Shown: positions 8,392 through 18,034, counted from the stretch's first letter. The stretch: DNA of 64,000 bases from Herbaspirillum robiniae (GCF_002213415.1 NZ_NJGU01000005.1:434001-498000); one strand, 5' to 3'. The notes: generated by a model not told the origin, from the sequence alone. Numbers and translations: made by a program.

Positions 8392-8814
8392 TCAGACGAG
8401 CGTGGCCGTTACCGAAATGTCGGCATTGAGCACCTTGGAGACCGGGCAACCGGACTTGGCCGCCGCCACCGCTTCGTTGAATTTCTGTTCGTCGCGGTCT
8501 TCCAGCTCGACCTTGACCGCCAGCTGGATGGTGGTGATCGCAAAACCCGGATCGGATTTTTCCAGCGTCAGCGTGGCTTCGGTATCGATGCGCTTGGGGC
8601 CGAGGCCGGCCTTGTCCAGCCGCGCCGACAGGTCCATCGAGAAGCAGCCCGCGTGGGCGGCCGCGATCAGCTCTTCAGGATTGGTGCCCACGCCGTCCTC
8701 GAAACGGGTGGAAAAGGAATATTGCGTTGAAGACAGCGTCTTGCTCTCGGTGGTGAGCGCGCCCTTGCCTTCCTTCAGGTTACCGTTCCATACCGCCGAT
8801 GCCTTGCGTTTCAT
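8392..8814 (-). CDS. osmC: OsmC-family organic hydroperoxide reductase
   Basis: A 140-residue cytoplasmic peroxidase that reduces organic hydroperoxides with a pair of cysteines. Both are present: Cys57 in AAHAGCFSMDL and Cys123 in KSGCPVSKVL. The opening MKRKASAVWNGNLKEGKG and the NPEELIAAAHAGCF signature place it in the OsmC branch rather than Ohr. The start at 8814 has a good AGGAG ribosome site; the reading frame upstream of it lacks any family sequence. It is monocistronic, convergent with the transporter operon. A short perfect hairpin (8859-8877) lies in its upstream region. Confidence 0.92.
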   Translation of the reverse strand: MKRKASAVWNGNLKEGKGALTTESKTLSSTQYSFSTRFEDGVGTNPEELIAAAHAGCFSMDLSARLDKAGLGPKRIDTEATLTLEKSDPGFAITTIQLAVKVELEDRDEQKFNEAVAAAKSGCPVSKVLNADISVTATLV

Positions 8815-9228
8815 AGCAGTCTCCTTGACTCGATGTTTGAACGGGCGCGGCGGCAACTCTCCGGCAATCTGCCGGAGGGCACATGCATCCAGGCGCAGCA
8901 TACGCACGCCGGCATCCGCGCCGCACGCGCAGAGATTCAATGATGCGTCGGCCGAGCAAGCGCGACGATAGGACAACGGCGTTGGTATGCGTAGGACTTC
9001 AGGCCAGGCGATGATGCATCCGGCATTCGGCACGCACCATGCAGCCGGTAGCGGGGAAAGAGAACGGAAGAGGAAGACGCCGCGAACGCAGCAAGGGAAG
9101 AAACGATACTTCAGGCGTGGAATGCAGATAAAAAAACCGCCGGCAGAGCCGGCGGTAAAACGGACTGGCGACGCTCATCCACTAACCGCCGCCTTCCGCG
9201 CCAAACTTTTACTGATGCATGAGCTTGC
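8815..9228. other. Intergenic region, osmC-like / Tim44-like
   Basis: This 414-base stretch holds the osmC-like upstream region, including an 8-bp perfect hairpin (CTCCGGCA / TGCCGGAG, 8859-8877), and the terminator of the Tim44-like gene. No supported coding sequence. Confidence 0.5.
9130..9160 (-). terminator. Intrinsic terminator of the Tim44-like gene
   Basis: The stem ACCGCCGGC / GCCGGCGGT (9136-9156) has a 3-base loop. On the minus strand it is followed by a run of T's (the A-run at 9130-9136). It lies about 70 bases beyond the Tim44-like stop. Confidence 0.88.
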
Positions 9229-10182
9229 TCACGCCGAAACCGGATCCAGTTGCTGGATACCCGCCAACACCCAGCCGCCTTGGCCGGCGGCCGGCTTGGA
9301 CAGGTTCCAGATCTCGGCGAACTGTGCCGGCGATGCGTTCTGCTCTTCCTTGATGAAGCCGAAGAACTTCACGCTGGCCACATAATCGTTGCCCACGGTT
9401 TCCACGCCCAGCACTTCCGCGTCCAGCGACACGACGTCGGTCTGGTTGGCCGCGGCGCCGCGCTCCTGGATCTGCAGGCGCAGCTCGGCGAACATTTCCG
9501 GCGTGGTGAATTCGCGGATGTCGTTGATGTCAGCCTTGTCCCAAGCCGCTTGCAGGCGGATGAAATAGGTCTTGGCATTGCGCACGAAACCGACGGTATC
9601 GAAGCCGGCCGGAACGCCGTAGGCCTGAACCGGTTCAGCGTTGCCGAAGCCGCCACCGAAACCGCCTTGCGGAGCGGCCGGAGGTTGCGCCGGCTCGAGC
9701 AGCGAACCGATCTTGGGCGTGGCGTTGACGTCATGCGCCTGGTCGCCATTGCTGCCGGCGCCGGCCCACGCCGGACGCGCCGACGAGGCTTCCGACTTGC
9801 GACGGATCATGCGGTAGATGAACATCGCGGCCATGGCGATCAGCGCGACCATCAGGATGGTGCTGATCATGCTGGCCATGGCGCCGCCCAGACCGAAGTG
9901 CGAGAGCAGCGCGCCCAGGCCCAGGCCCAGCAATGCGCCGCCCAGGATGCCCTTCCACGGGCTGGGCTTGGGTGCGGCAGCCGGAGCCGCTGCCGGCGCG
10001 GCCGGTTTGGCGGCTGCAGCCTGGTTCTGCTGCATCGGCGCCGGGCTTTGCGCCTGGCGGCCGGCGGCCGAAGACTGTTTGCCGATCGAGCCGCCGCCGC
10101 CAAGACGCTTGGCTTCGACAGTCGATATGCCAACAGACAGCGTCATCACCGCCACTATCAGCGCGACAAATGCTTTTTTCAT
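9229..10182 (-). CDS. Tim44-like domain membrane protein
   Basis: A 317-residue protein. Residues 1-24 are an export signal or membrane anchor (MKKAFVALIVAVMTLSVGIS ... VEA). A Gly/Ala/Gln/Pro-rich low-complexity stretch follows to about 75, then two hydrophobic segments (GILGGALLGLGLGALLSHFG and MISTILMVALIAMAAMFIYR). The C-terminal half is a Tim44/NTF2-like fold (DTVGFVRNAKTYFIRLQAAW ... FTTPEMFAELRLQIQERGAA ... WVLAGIQQLD). Bacterial members are anchored in the inner membrane with the Tim44 fold on one side; their role is poorly known. Monocistronic with its own terminator. Confidence 0.85.
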   Translation of the reverse strand: MKKAFVALIVAVMTLSVGISTVEAKRLGGGGSIGKQSSAAGRQAQSPAPMQQNQAAAAKPAAPAAAPAAAPKPSPWKGILGGALLGLGLGALLSHFGLGGAMASMISTILMVALIAMAAMFIYRMIRRKSEASSARPAWAGAGSNGDQAHDVNATPKIGSLLEPAQPPAAPQGGFGGGFGNAEPVQAYGVPAGFDTVGFVRNAKTYFIRLQAAWDKADINDIREFTTPEMFAELRLQIQERGAAANQTDVVSLDAEVLGVETVGNDYVASVKFFGFIKEEQNASPAQFAEIWNLSKPAAGQGGWVLAGIQQLDPVSA

Positions 10183-10385
10183 GCTATCTCCTAGATGGAA
10201 TCTGATGTGATGCGGTCACATCGGCCGTGTTGTCTTGAATGCTTGTATTACCGGGCTGGCGCCGGACGAAGCCGGCAGACTGGCGTCGCGTACGGACATG
10301 CGCCTGCTGTCGCACGACGCGAAGCCACGTATCAATCAGGAGCGGTTCAGCGGGCGCAGCAAGTCATGTCGCGCAAGGCGACAGA

Positions 10386-10802
10386 TCAGGCCCGGGGAGG
10401 ACGGCCGGCGAGCGGCAGGAACGGAGGCTGGCTGGCGGCATCGCTGCGAAGAGCGGGCGCCGGGCGCGAGGTTTCCGGCAGGATTGCCAGGGATTGGGTC
10501 AGCACAGGTTCGTCGCCGATACCTGCGTGGGTAGAGAAATCTTCGCCGCTGTCGGCGTAGTTGTTGCTGTCCTCGTCGGACGAGCCCTTGTCGGCGACGG
10601 CGCCGTGCTGCTGTTCGTCAGCGGCGGCGTGATCGGCCACGGCGACGGTCTTGGCGACCAGATGCTTGACGGCAACGCTGGCCTCGACCTGGGCCGGCGC
10701 CGAGAAATCGGTTGCGGCGACCGAGCTGGCGTACGTCAGCACCGCTGCAAATACTTGCACCGGGAGCAGACAGATCAGCAACAGGACCCACAAACGTTTC
10801 AT
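10386..10802 (-). CDS. Small secreted protein of unknown function
   Basis: About 138 residues from the ATG at 10802. It opens with a clear signal peptide (MKRLWVLLLICLLPVQVFAA) and continues with a hydrophilic, Ala/Asp/Glu-rich chain containing a His/Asp patch (VAVADHAAADEQQHGAVADK). No domain is recognised. An in-frame TTG five codons upstream is a weaker start. Similar short exported proteins sometimes accompany metal-handling genes, but none is adjacent here, so I assign no role. Coding status rests on the signal peptide and codon pattern. Confidence 0.55.
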   Translation of the reverse strand: MKRLWVLLLICLLPVQVFAAVLTYASSVAATDFSAPAQVEASVAVKHLVAKTVAVADHAAADEQQHGAVADKGSSDEDSNNYADSGEDFSTHAGIGDEPVLTQSLAILPETSRPAPALRSDAASQPPFLPLAGRPPRA

Positions 10803-11171
10803 CAGATTTTCCAGCAAGGGATGCGAGAAATTATAACAACAAAAATTGCGCCTACAACAAGCGGCACAGAGGAAAAATTAACTATGGCAATAGTATGGGA
10901 TCGAAAAAGCGCTCTTCAAGTGCCTCGCCGCGATTGTTACATTTAAGTTTGCGATGATCCCACACCGCCGCCTTCCCCAAGGCGATCCTCATCAAGTTTC
11001 GGGCGGAAATCGCCGCAATGGCCAAAGCCCTTGATCGGATTGCGAGCTTATCTTCAAACAATCGCCAGCCTTATTTGCATTGACGATTGAATTAGTAGAT
11101 TATGCGTGAAAATACCACAATAATTCCATAACACGAGACAAATCAGACGAGATCCTCTCTGATCGATTTCT
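10803..11171. other. AT-rich divergent intergenic region
   Basis: These 369 bases separate the minus-strand secreted protein from the plus-strand response regulator and should hold both promoters. The region is clearly more AT-rich than the genes. I see no defined operator and no coding sequence longer than about 20 codons. Confidence 0.45.
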
Positions 11172-11882
11172 ATGCGCATCCTCCTTGCTGAAGACGACAG
11201 CGTACTGGCCGACGGATTGACGCGCTCGCTGCGCCATTCCGGCTACGCTGCAGATTGCGTCAAGAACGGCGTGGAAGCCGACTCGGCGCTGTCGACCCAG
11301 GACTTCGACCTGCTGATCCTCGACCTGGGCCTGCCCAAGATGTCCGGCCTGGAAGTGCTGCGCCGCCTGCGCGCCCGCAACTCGCGCCTGCCGGTCCTGA
11401 TCCTGACGGCGGCCGACTCGGTCGAGCAGCGCGTGCAGGGACTGGATCTCGGCGCCGACGACTACATGGCCAAGCCCTTCGCGCTGTCCGAGCTGGAAGC
11501 GCGGGTGCGCGCCCTGACCCGGCGCGGCGCCGGCGGCGGGCCGACGGTGATCAAGCACGGCCCGCTCTCCTATGACCAGGTCGGCCGCATCGCCTACATC
11601 GGCGAACAGATGCTGGAGCTGTCGGCGCGGGAGCTGGGGCTTCTGGAAGTATTATTGCAACGCACGGGGCGGCTGGTGTCCAAGGAACAGCTGGTCGACC
11701 ATCTGTGCGAATGGGGAGAGGAAGTCAGCAACAATGCCATCGAGGTCTATGTCCATCGCCTGCGCAAGAAAATCGAAGTCGGCGGCGTACGCATCGCCAC
11801 CGTGCGGGGGCTCGGATATTGCCTGGAAAAACTCCCCGAAGCCGGCAGTCCCGCCGTCCCCGCCGCCAGCAGCGCAGCCTGA
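11172..11882 (+). CDS. OmpR/TctD-type response regulator
   Basis: A 236-residue transcription factor. The receiver occupies residues 1-115: acidic pair Asp8-Asp9, phosphoacceptor Asp51 in LLILDLGLPKMSG, Thr79 and Lys101 in YMAKPF. The winged-helix DNA-binding domain (about 125-222) has the typical VSKEQLVDHLCEWGEEVSNN and VYVHRLRKKIE helices and ends in the GLGYCLEK wing. A kinase gene starts 77 bases downstream, followed by a two-component symporter, so it probably controls carboxylate uptake through those genes. The TctD/QseB subfamily is the closest match; the inducer is unknown. Confidence 0.92.
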   Translation: MRILLAEDDSVLADGLTRSLRHSGYAADCVKNGVEADSALSTQDFDLLILDLGLPKMSGLEVLRRLRARNSRLPVLILTAADSVEQRVQGLDLGADDYMAKPFALSELEARVRALTRRGAGGGPTVIKHGPLSYDQVGRIAYIGEQMLELSARELGLLEVLLQRTGRLVSKEQLVDHLCEWGEEVSNNAIEVYVHRLRKKIEVGGVRIATVRGLGYCLEKLPEAGSPAVPAASSAA

Positions 11883-11959
11883 TGCAATGAAGACGGCCGG
11901 CGCGCTCCGGCCGCATTTTCCCTTCACGAATTTTTCTTCGCCTCTCGCGGCGCGGCCTC

Positions 11960-13537
11960 ATGTCGCCGCGTGATCCTTCCGCCGCCGTGCCCGATCAGGG
12001 CGCCGACGCGCAGGCCGCCGCGCCGTCGCGCAAGAAGCGCCGCGCCGCCATCGCCACCCAGCCGGTGGAGCGCATCCAGCGCTCGCTGTTCGGCGAAATC
12101 CTGGACTGGATGCTGGCGCCGCTGCTGCTGCTGTGGCCGATGAGCATCGCCATCACTTACCTGATCGCGCAATCGATCGCCAACCAGCCGTTCGACCGCG
12201 CGCTGGAAGACAGCGTCACGGTGCTCGCGCAGCAGGTGTCGGAAGTCAACGGCAAGGTCGTGGCGCGCCTGCCGGTCTCGGCGCGCGACCTGCTGCGCGC
12301 GGACGACATCGACAATATCTACTACAAGGTCAGCGGCCCCACCGGCGAATACGTCGAAGGCGACGTCGACATGCCGCAGCCGCCGCCCGATGACGACCGC
12401 AGCAACATCGGCACGGTGCAGTTCCGCAACGACATCCTGCACGGCAGCGACGTGCGCATCGCCTACGTGCAGGTCGACCTGCGCCGCAGCGCCGCCCAGC
12501 GCGCCGCCTCGCATGAGCCGCGGCTGGCCACGGTGCAGGTGGGCGAGACGCTGGAAAAGCGCGCCCAGCTCGCCAACGAAATCATCAAGGGCGTGATCCT
12601 GCCACAGTTCATCATCCTGCCGGTGGCGCTGGCGCTGGTGTGGTTCGCGCTCTCGCGGGGCCTGTCGCCGCTGTCCGAATTGCAGCAGCGCATCCGCGCG
12701 CGCCGCCCGGACGACCTCTCGCCGATCGACTCCGGCCAGGTGCCCGAAGAAATCTCGCCGCTGGTGCGTTCGCTCAACGACATGCTGGCGCGCCTGTCGC
12801 AGACCATCGCCATCCAGAAGCGCTTCATCGCCGATGCCGCGCACCAGATGAAGACGCCGCTGGCCGGCATGCGCATGCAGTCCGAACTGGCCTTGCGCCA
12901 GGACGACCAGGTCGACGTGCGGCGCTCGCTGGAGCAACTGGCCAAGAGTTCGGAAACCGCCACGCGGCTGGTCAACCAGCTGCTGTCGCTGGCGCGCGCG
13001 GAGAACCAGCAGTCGCAGGCCGGCGGCATGGCCCCGGTGGAACTCAACGAGCTGGCGCGCACCGTGGTGCAGGACTGGGTGCCGATGTCCTTCACCCAGC
13101 GCATCGACCTCGGCTTCGAACAGCCGGGCCATCCCATCATGATCACCGGCAACGCCGTCATGCTGCGCGAGCTGCTCTCCAACCTGCTCGACAACGCGCT
13201 GCACTACACGCCGCACGACGGCAGCGGCAGCGTGACGGTGCGCGCGCGCACCGACGAGGGCGGCGGCCTGGCGATCCTGGAAGTGGAAGACACCGGGCCC
13301 GGCATCCCGCCGTCGGAACGCGGTCACGTCTTCGAACGCTTCTACCGCATCCTCGGCACGCCCAGCACCGGCAGCGGCCTGGGACTGGCCATCGTGCGCG
13401 AGATCGCACAGCAGCACGACGCGCTGGTGGAGATTTCCAACAACCCGCGCAGCGGCGACCCGAAGTATCCGGGCAGCCTGTTTCGCGTCAGCTTCCGGCT
13501 GATGCCGCGCACGCCCTTCTTCGACGACATAGGCTGA
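11960..13537 (+). CDS. Sensor histidine kinase, TctE/QseC type
   Basis: A 525-residue inner-membrane kinase. TM1 is near residues 50-70 (MLAPLLLLWPMSIAITYLIA), followed by a periplasmic 2CSK-type sensor to about 210. TM2 (VILPQFIILPVALALVWFAL) and HAMP come next. The H-box FIADAAHQMKTPLAGMRMQS carries phospho-His295; the N-box is NLLDNALHYTP and the G boxes are DTGPGIPPSE and GSGLGLAIVRE. A basic Ala-rich N-terminus of about 45 residues precedes TM1. It follows the OmpR-type regulator, and the DUF4212 subunit starts 1 base after its stop, so sensing and transport are genetically coupled. Confidence 0.92.
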   Translation: MSPRDPSAAVPDQGADAQAAAPSRKKRRAAIATQPVERIQRSLFGEILDWMLAPLLLLWPMSIAITYLIAQSIANQPFDRALEDSVTVLAQQVSEVNGKVVARLPVSARDLLRADDIDNIYYKVSGPTGEYVEGDVDMPQPPPDDDRSNIGTVQFRNDILHGSDVRIAYVQVDLRRSAAQRAASHEPRLATVQVGETLEKRAQLANEIIKGVILPQFIILPVALALVWFALSRGLSPLSELQQRIRARRPDDLSPIDSGQVPEEISPLVRSLNDMLARLSQTIAIQKRFIADAAHQMKTPLAGMRMQSELALRQDDQVDVRRSLEQLAKSSETATRLVNQLLSLARAENQQSQAGGMAPVELNELARTVVQDWVPMSFTQRIDLGFEQPGHPIMITGNAVMLRELLSNLLDNALHYTPHDGSGSVTVRARTDEGGGLAILEVEDTGPGIPPSERGHVFERFYRILGTPSTGSGLGLAIVREIAQQHDALVEISNNPRSGDPKYPGSLFRVSFRLMPRTPFFDDIG

Positions 13538-13538
13538 G

Positions 13539-13823
13539 ATGGAACAAGGCTATTCCTCCCCCGCCGCCGGCGACGCCGGCAACCACTGGAGCAAGACCCG
13601 GCGCATGACCGCCGTGCTGCTCGCGGTGTGGTTCCTGGCCACGTTCTTCGTCATCTTCTTCGCGCGCGAGCTGGACCGGGTACACCTGTTCGGCTGGCCG
13701 GTTTCCTTCTACATGGCGGCGCAGGGCATGATGCTGATCTACCTGGCCATCGTGGTGATTTACATGCGGCGCATGAAGCGCATCGAACAACAGGCACATG
13801 GCGAGCAGGGGCATGGAGAGTAA
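13539..13823 (+). CDS. DUF4212 small subunit of sodium:solute symporter
   Basis: A 94-residue protein with two membrane helices (TAVLLAVWFLATFFVIFFAR and SFYMAAQGMMLIYLAIVVIY) and the WSKTRRMTAVLL opening typical of DUF4212. Members of this family are almost always encoded directly before a VC_2705-type sodium:solute symporter, as here, and act as its small membrane partner. It begins 1 base after the kinase stop, and its end overlaps the symporter start, indicating translational coupling. The family assignment is strong; the biochemical role of the small subunit is not established. Confidence 0.9.
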   Translation: MEQGYSSPAAGDAGNHWSKTRRMTAVLLAVWFLATFFVIFFARELDRVHLFGWPVSFYMAAQGMMLIYLAIVVIYMRRMKRIEQQAHGEQGHGE

Positions 13824-15855
13824 CAAGGAATTCTTCTGGCGGCTGACCCGCTACTACTCGCTGTACACGGTCGGCTTCATCGCCTTCCTGTGCGTGCTGG
13901 CCATCCTCGAACACGAGGGCATGCCGCGCTCGTGGATCGGTTATCTGTTCCTGTTCGTCACCATCGGCCTGTACGCTGCCATCGGCGTGGTCTGCCGCAC
14001 CTCCGACGTGCCCGAATACTACGTCGCCGGGCGCCGCGTGCCGCCGCTGTTCAACGGCATGGCCACCGCCGCCGACTGGATCTCCGCCGCCACCTTCATC
14101 AGCCTGGCCGGCGGCCTCTACCTGCAAGGCTTCGACGGCCTGGCCTACATCCTCGGCTGGACCGGCGGCTATGTGCTGGTGGCGCTGCTGATCGCGCCTT
14201 ACCTGCGCAAGTTCGGGCAATACACCATCGCCGACTTCCTGGCCGCGCGCTATCCCGGCAAGCGCGGCGGCAACCTCATCCGCATCCTGGCGGTGGCGGC
14301 CACCATCCTGATCTCCTTCACCTATGTGGTGGCGCAGATCTACGGCGTGGGGCTGATCACCTCGCGCTTCACCGGCATCGACTTCTCCATCGGCATCTTC
14401 CTGGGTCTTGCCAGCATCCTGGTGTGCTCGTTCCTGGGCGGCATGCGCGCCATCACCTGGACCCAGGTGGCGCAGTACATCATCATCCTGTTCGCCTACC
14501 TGATCCCGGTGGTCTGGCTCTCGGCCAAGCACACCACGGTGCCGGTGCCGCCGGTGGCTTACGGCGCGGTGCTGCCCAAGCTCAACGCGATCGAGCGCAA
14601 GCTGGAGAGCGATCCCAAGGAACAGGAGATCCGCAAGATCTTCCAGGAGCGCGCCGACGACTACGAACGCAAGCTGAAGAACCTGCCGCATTCCTGGGAA
14701 GAAGGCCGGGTCGAAGCGCAGCATCACATCGACGACGTGAAGCGCAACACCCGCGCCTCGCTGGCCGAGATCAAGGCCGCCAGCCGCGCGCTGTCGTCCT
14801 ATCCGAAGAGCCCGGAAGAAGCCGAGCGGCGCTGGAGCGATGCGCGCGCGGCCAACCTGCTGCGCGCCCAGGCACCGATCTCGCAGACCGAGCCCTTCCC
14901 CGGGCGCGACAAGGACAGCTCCGACATCAAGCGCAACAACTTCCTGGCGCTGGTGTTTTGCCTGATGCTGGGCACCGCCGCGCTGCCGCACATCCTGATG
15001 CGCTACTACACCACGCCCACGGTCTCGGCGGCGCGCAAGTCGGTGTTCTGGACACTGTTCTTCATCATGCTGATCTACCTCACGGTGCCGGCGCTGACGG
15101 TGCTGGTGAAGTACGACATCTGCACCTCGCTGGTGGGCAGCAGCTACACCCACCTGCCGGACTGGGTCTACTACTGGGCCAACATCGACAAGGTCAATCC
15201 GCTGGTCAGCATCAGCGACATGAACAAGGACGGCCTGGTGCAGCTGGGCGAGATCTCGCTGGACGGTGACATCATCGTGCTGGCCATGCCCGAGATCGCC
15301 GGCCTGCCCTACTTCGTCTCCGGCCTGGTCGCCGCCGGCGGCCTGGCCGCGGCGCTGTCGACCGCCGACGGCCTGTTGCTGACGATCTCCAACGCGCTGT
15401 CGCACGACATCTACTACAAGGTGGTCGACCCCAGCGCCTCGACGCAAAAGCGCGTCACCATCTCCAAGCTGCTGCTGCTGGTGGTGGCGCTGCTGGCGGC
15501 CTACGCCGCCTCGCTCAAGCCCGGCGACATCCTCTCGATGGTCGGCGCCGCGTTTTCGCTGGCCGGCTCGACGCTGTTCCCGGCGCTGGTGCTGGGCGTG
15601 TTCTGGAAGCGCGCCAACCAGGCCGGGGCGGTCGCCGGCATCGTCTGCGGCTTCCTGATGTGCGTGTACTACATGCTGCACACCAACCCCACCTTCGGCG
15701 GCAACGCCGCCGCGCAGTGGTTCCACATCGCGCCGATCTCGGCCGGCGTGTTCGGCGTGCCGGTGGGCATCGCCGCCATGGTCATCGTCAGCCTGCTCAC
15801 CCCGCCGCCGGACGAAGCGACGGTCGCGCTGATCGACCACATCCGCACGCCTTGA
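13813..15855 (+). CDS. Sodium:solute symporter, VC_2705 subfamily
   Basis: About 680 residues, a long member of the SSS family with some 13 membrane helices (for example EYYVAGRRVPPLFNGMATAA near residue 70 and GGLAAALSTADGLLLTISNA near 515). The family imports small organic acids such as acetate or propionate with Na+. Between about residues 255 and 375 it carries a charged, coiled-coil-like insert (ERKLESDPKEQEIRKIF ... SPEEAERRWSDARAA), a hallmark of this large subfamily. Starts at 13798 and 13813 both overlap the DUF4212 gene; I prefer 13813 (MESNKEFFWRLTRYYS). It ends the operon. Substrate is inferred from family only. Confidence 0.9.
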   Translation: MESNKEFFWRLTRYYSLYTVGFIAFLCVLAILEHEGMPRSWIGYLFLFVTIGLYAAIGVVCRTSDVPEYYVAGRRVPPLFNGMATAADWISAATFISLAGGLYLQGFDGLAYILGWTGGYVLVALLIAPYLRKFGQYTIADFLAARYPGKRGGNLIRILAVAATILISFTYVVAQIYGVGLITSRFTGIDFSIGIFLGLASILVCSFLGGMRAITWTQVAQYIIILFAYLIPVVWLSAKHTTVPVPPVAYGAVLPKLNAIERKLESDPKEQEIRKIFQERADDYERKLKNLPHSWEEGRVEAQHHIDDVKRNTRASLAEIKAASRALSSYPKSPEEAERRWSDARAANLLRAQAPISQTEPFPGRDKDSSDIKRNNFLALVFCLMLGTAALPHILMRYYTTPTVSAARKSVFWTLFFIMLIYLTVPALTVLVKYDICTSLVGSSYTHLPDWVYYWANIDKVNPLVSISDMNKDGLVQLGEISLDGDIIVLAMPEIAGLPYFVSGLVAAGGLAAALSTADGLLLTISNALSHDIYYKVVDPSASTQKRVTISKLLLLVVALLAAYAASLKPGDILSMVGAAFSLAGSTLFPALVLGVFWKRANQAGAVAGIVCGFLMCVYYMLHTNPTFGGNAAAQWFHIAPISAGVFGVPVGIAAMVIVSLLTPPPDEATVALIDHIRTP

Positions 15856-16285
15856 TCGTCTTGCAACAATCCCGGCGCGGCCGTTCTTTCCCCATGGGAA
15901 TAACGAGGTAAAAGCCCGGCTTATCCCGGCAGCACTGCTGGCTGCCTTGCCTAGAATTGCTCCCACATGGGGTTGTTGCCGGACCTGCGCGCTTGGCAAA
16001 GCGACATCAGAGATCTCCTGATGCCGACGCGCCGGGTGGGCGCGTATGCTGGTCCGGCCAAAGATAATCTGACGGGGAAACCAGCCGGCATCCCCGTTGT
16101 CACAACCGGATTTCGCGCCTGCGACGCGCGGGACCAGAACCGGGATCACCCGGTCGTCTTCACATCGGCGCCAAACCGATGCATCTGCCGCCTGCCCGGC
16201 GCGGGGCGGCGCGTCGTCCTCATCCACAGCATCGATCCACCGCCCGGCGCAGCTGCGCCGGCGCACATTCATTTAGGGGAATGAC
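15856..16285. other. Intergenic region, symporter / MCP
   Basis: This 430-base region separates the symporter stop from the MCP start, both on the plus strand. It must contain the MCP promoter; I found no convincing sigma-28 (TAAA-N15-GCCGATAA) match. A GGGGA ribosome site precedes the MCP ATG. No supported gene. Confidence 0.45.
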
Positions 16286-18034
16286 ATGCTGTTCAAGAAC
16301 ATGAAAGTCGGCGCCAAACTCGGCCTGGGCTTCGGCCTGGTGCTGCTGCTGCTGGCCGCGATCACCGCCATCGGCATCGCCCGCATGGTGCAGATCAACC
16401 AGCAGGTTGAAAACATCGTCAGCATCAACAACGTCGAGATCCGCGCCGTCATGGGGATGCGCGCCGCGATCTTCGAACAGTCCATCGCGGTGCGCAACGT
16501 CGCGCTGATGAGCGATCGCGCCGCCATCGACCGCGAGCTCGAGGGCCTGATGAAGCAGGACCAAAGCTACAAGGCCGCGCAGGCCAAGCTGCAGGAGATG
16601 TTCGGGCTGGACCAGCAGACCACCAGCCGCGAGAAGACGCTGCTGGCGGCGGCGACCGAGCAGTCCGCGGCCGCCAGCGCGATGTTTGCGCGGGCGGTGG
16701 AGCTGAGCAAGCAGGGCGAGGACGCGGAACTGAAGCGCTTCATCACCGACGAGATCGGGCCGCGCCAGATCCAGCGCCGCACCACGCTTGCCGAACTGGC
16801 GACGCTGGAAGACGAATCCAACCAGCAGGCGGGAACCCACGCACGGGAAGTGTTTGAAAGCGCGCGCCTGCAGATGCTGGTCATCGGCGGCCTGGCGCTG
16901 CTGATCGGGCTGGCGGCGTCGTGGCTGATCGCGCGCAACCTATTGCGCCAGCTGGGCGGCGAGCCGGCCTACGCGGCCGATATCGCGCAGAAGATCGCCG
17001 TGGGCGACCTGACCGTGGAGGTCGACGTGGCCGACAAGGACCAGAGCAGCATGCTGTTCGCCATGAAGCAGATGCGCGACGCGCTGACCCGCATCGTGGC
17101 GCAGGTGCGCCACGGCACCGACACCATCGCCACCGCTTCGAGCCAGATCGCCACCGGCAATCTCGACCTCTCCTCGCGCACCGAACAGCAGGCCAGTTCG
17201 CTGGAAGAGACCGCATCGTCGATGGAAGAGCTGACCTCCACCGTGAAGCAGAATGCCGACAACGCGCGCCAGGCCAACCAGCTGGCCAGCTCGGCCTCCA
17301 GCGTCGCCTCCGAAGGCGGGCACGTGGTGCAGCAGGTGGTGGATACGATGGGCTCCATCAACGAATCCTCGCGCAAGATCGTCGACATCATCGGCGTCAT
17401 CGACGGCATCGCCTTCCAGACCAACATCCTGGCGCTGAACGCCGCGGTCGAGGCGGCGCGCGCCGGCGAACAGGGTCGCGGCTTCGCCGTGGTGGCGTCC
17501 GAGGTGCGCACGCTGGCGCAGCGTTCGGCGGCGGCCGCCAAGGAGATCAAGGTACTGATCGACGATTCGGTGGCCAAGGTCGACACCGGCAGCAAGCTGG
17601 TGGCGCAGGCCGGCGGCACCATGGAGCAGGTGGTGCAGAGCGTGCAGCAGGTGACCGATATCGTGTCCGAAATTTCGGCCTCCAGCCGCGAGCAGAGCGA
17701 AGGCATCGAACAGATCAACCAGGCTGTGGTGCAGATGGACCAGGTCACGCAGCAGAACGCGGCACTGGTGGAAGAAGCCGCGGCCGCGGCGCAGTCGCTG
17801 CAGGACCAGGCCAGCACGCTGCAGCAGATCGTCAGCATCTTCCGCATCGACGGTTCGCAGCTGGCGCCTGCGCCGCGCATGGCGCCCCTCACTGCCCGCC
17901 ATGCGACGGCGCCGGCTGCGATGGCGGCTCCGGTCCGGCGCGCGCCGGAGCTGCAACGCCCGGCACTATCCCCCAGGACTGAACCGCCTCGTGCCCGGGT
18001 GGCGGCGGGAGAGGACGACTGGGAGCAATTCTGA
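16286..18034 (+). CDS. Methyl-accepting chemotaxis protein with CheR-docking tail
   Basis: A 582-residue transmembrane chemoreceptor. TM1 is at about 10-32 ([20 protein letters not shown]), a four-helix periplasmic ligand domain runs to about 190, and TM2 is [24 protein letters not shown] follows, then a long signalling coiled coil with the tip sequence [22 protein letters not shown]. The last five residues are DWEQF, closely matching the NWETF-type pentapeptide that tethers CheR and CheB. It is monocistronic and away from the che operon at 43-55 kb. Of the three MCPs in this window it is the only one with this tail. Ligand unknown. Confidence 0.95.
   Translation: MLFKNMKVGAKLGLGFGLVLLLLAAITAIGIARMVQINQQVENIVSINNVEIRAVMGMRAAIFEQSIAVRNVALMSDRAAIDRELEGLMKQDQSYKAAQAKLQEMFGLDQQTTSREKTLLAAATEQSAAASAMFARAVELSKQGEDAELKRFITDEIGPRQIQRRTTLAELATLEDESNQQAGTHAREVFESARLQMLVIGGLALLIGLAASWLIARNLLRQLGGEPAYAADIAQKIAVGDLTVEVDVADKDQSSMLFAMKQMRDALTRIVAQVRHGTDTIATASSQIATGNLDLSSRTEQQASSLEETASSMEELTSTVKQNADNARQANQLASSASSVASEGGHVVQQVVDTMGSINESSRKIVDIIGVIDGIAFQTNILALNAAVEAARAGEQGRGFAVVASEVRTLAQRSAAAAKEIKVLIDDSVAKVDTGSKLVAQAGGTMEQVVQSVQQVTDIVSEISASSREQSEGIEQINQAVVQMDQVTQQNAALVEEAAAAAQSLQDQASTLQQIVSIFRIDGSQLAPAPRMAPLTARHATAPAAMAAPVRRAPELQRPALSPRTEPPRARVAAGEDDWEQF

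Noticed and set aside
8859..8877. Perfect 8-bp hairpin upstream of the osmC-like gene
   Set aside because: No T-run, and no known riboswitch or operator resemblance; too short to assign a role.
13651..16272. Minus-strand open frame of about 873 codons opposite the DUF4212/symporter genes
   Set aside because: Composition is antisense-like (Asp/His/Arg/Gln/Val-rich, no hydrophobic core), and the plus strand encodes clear membrane proteins with family motifs.
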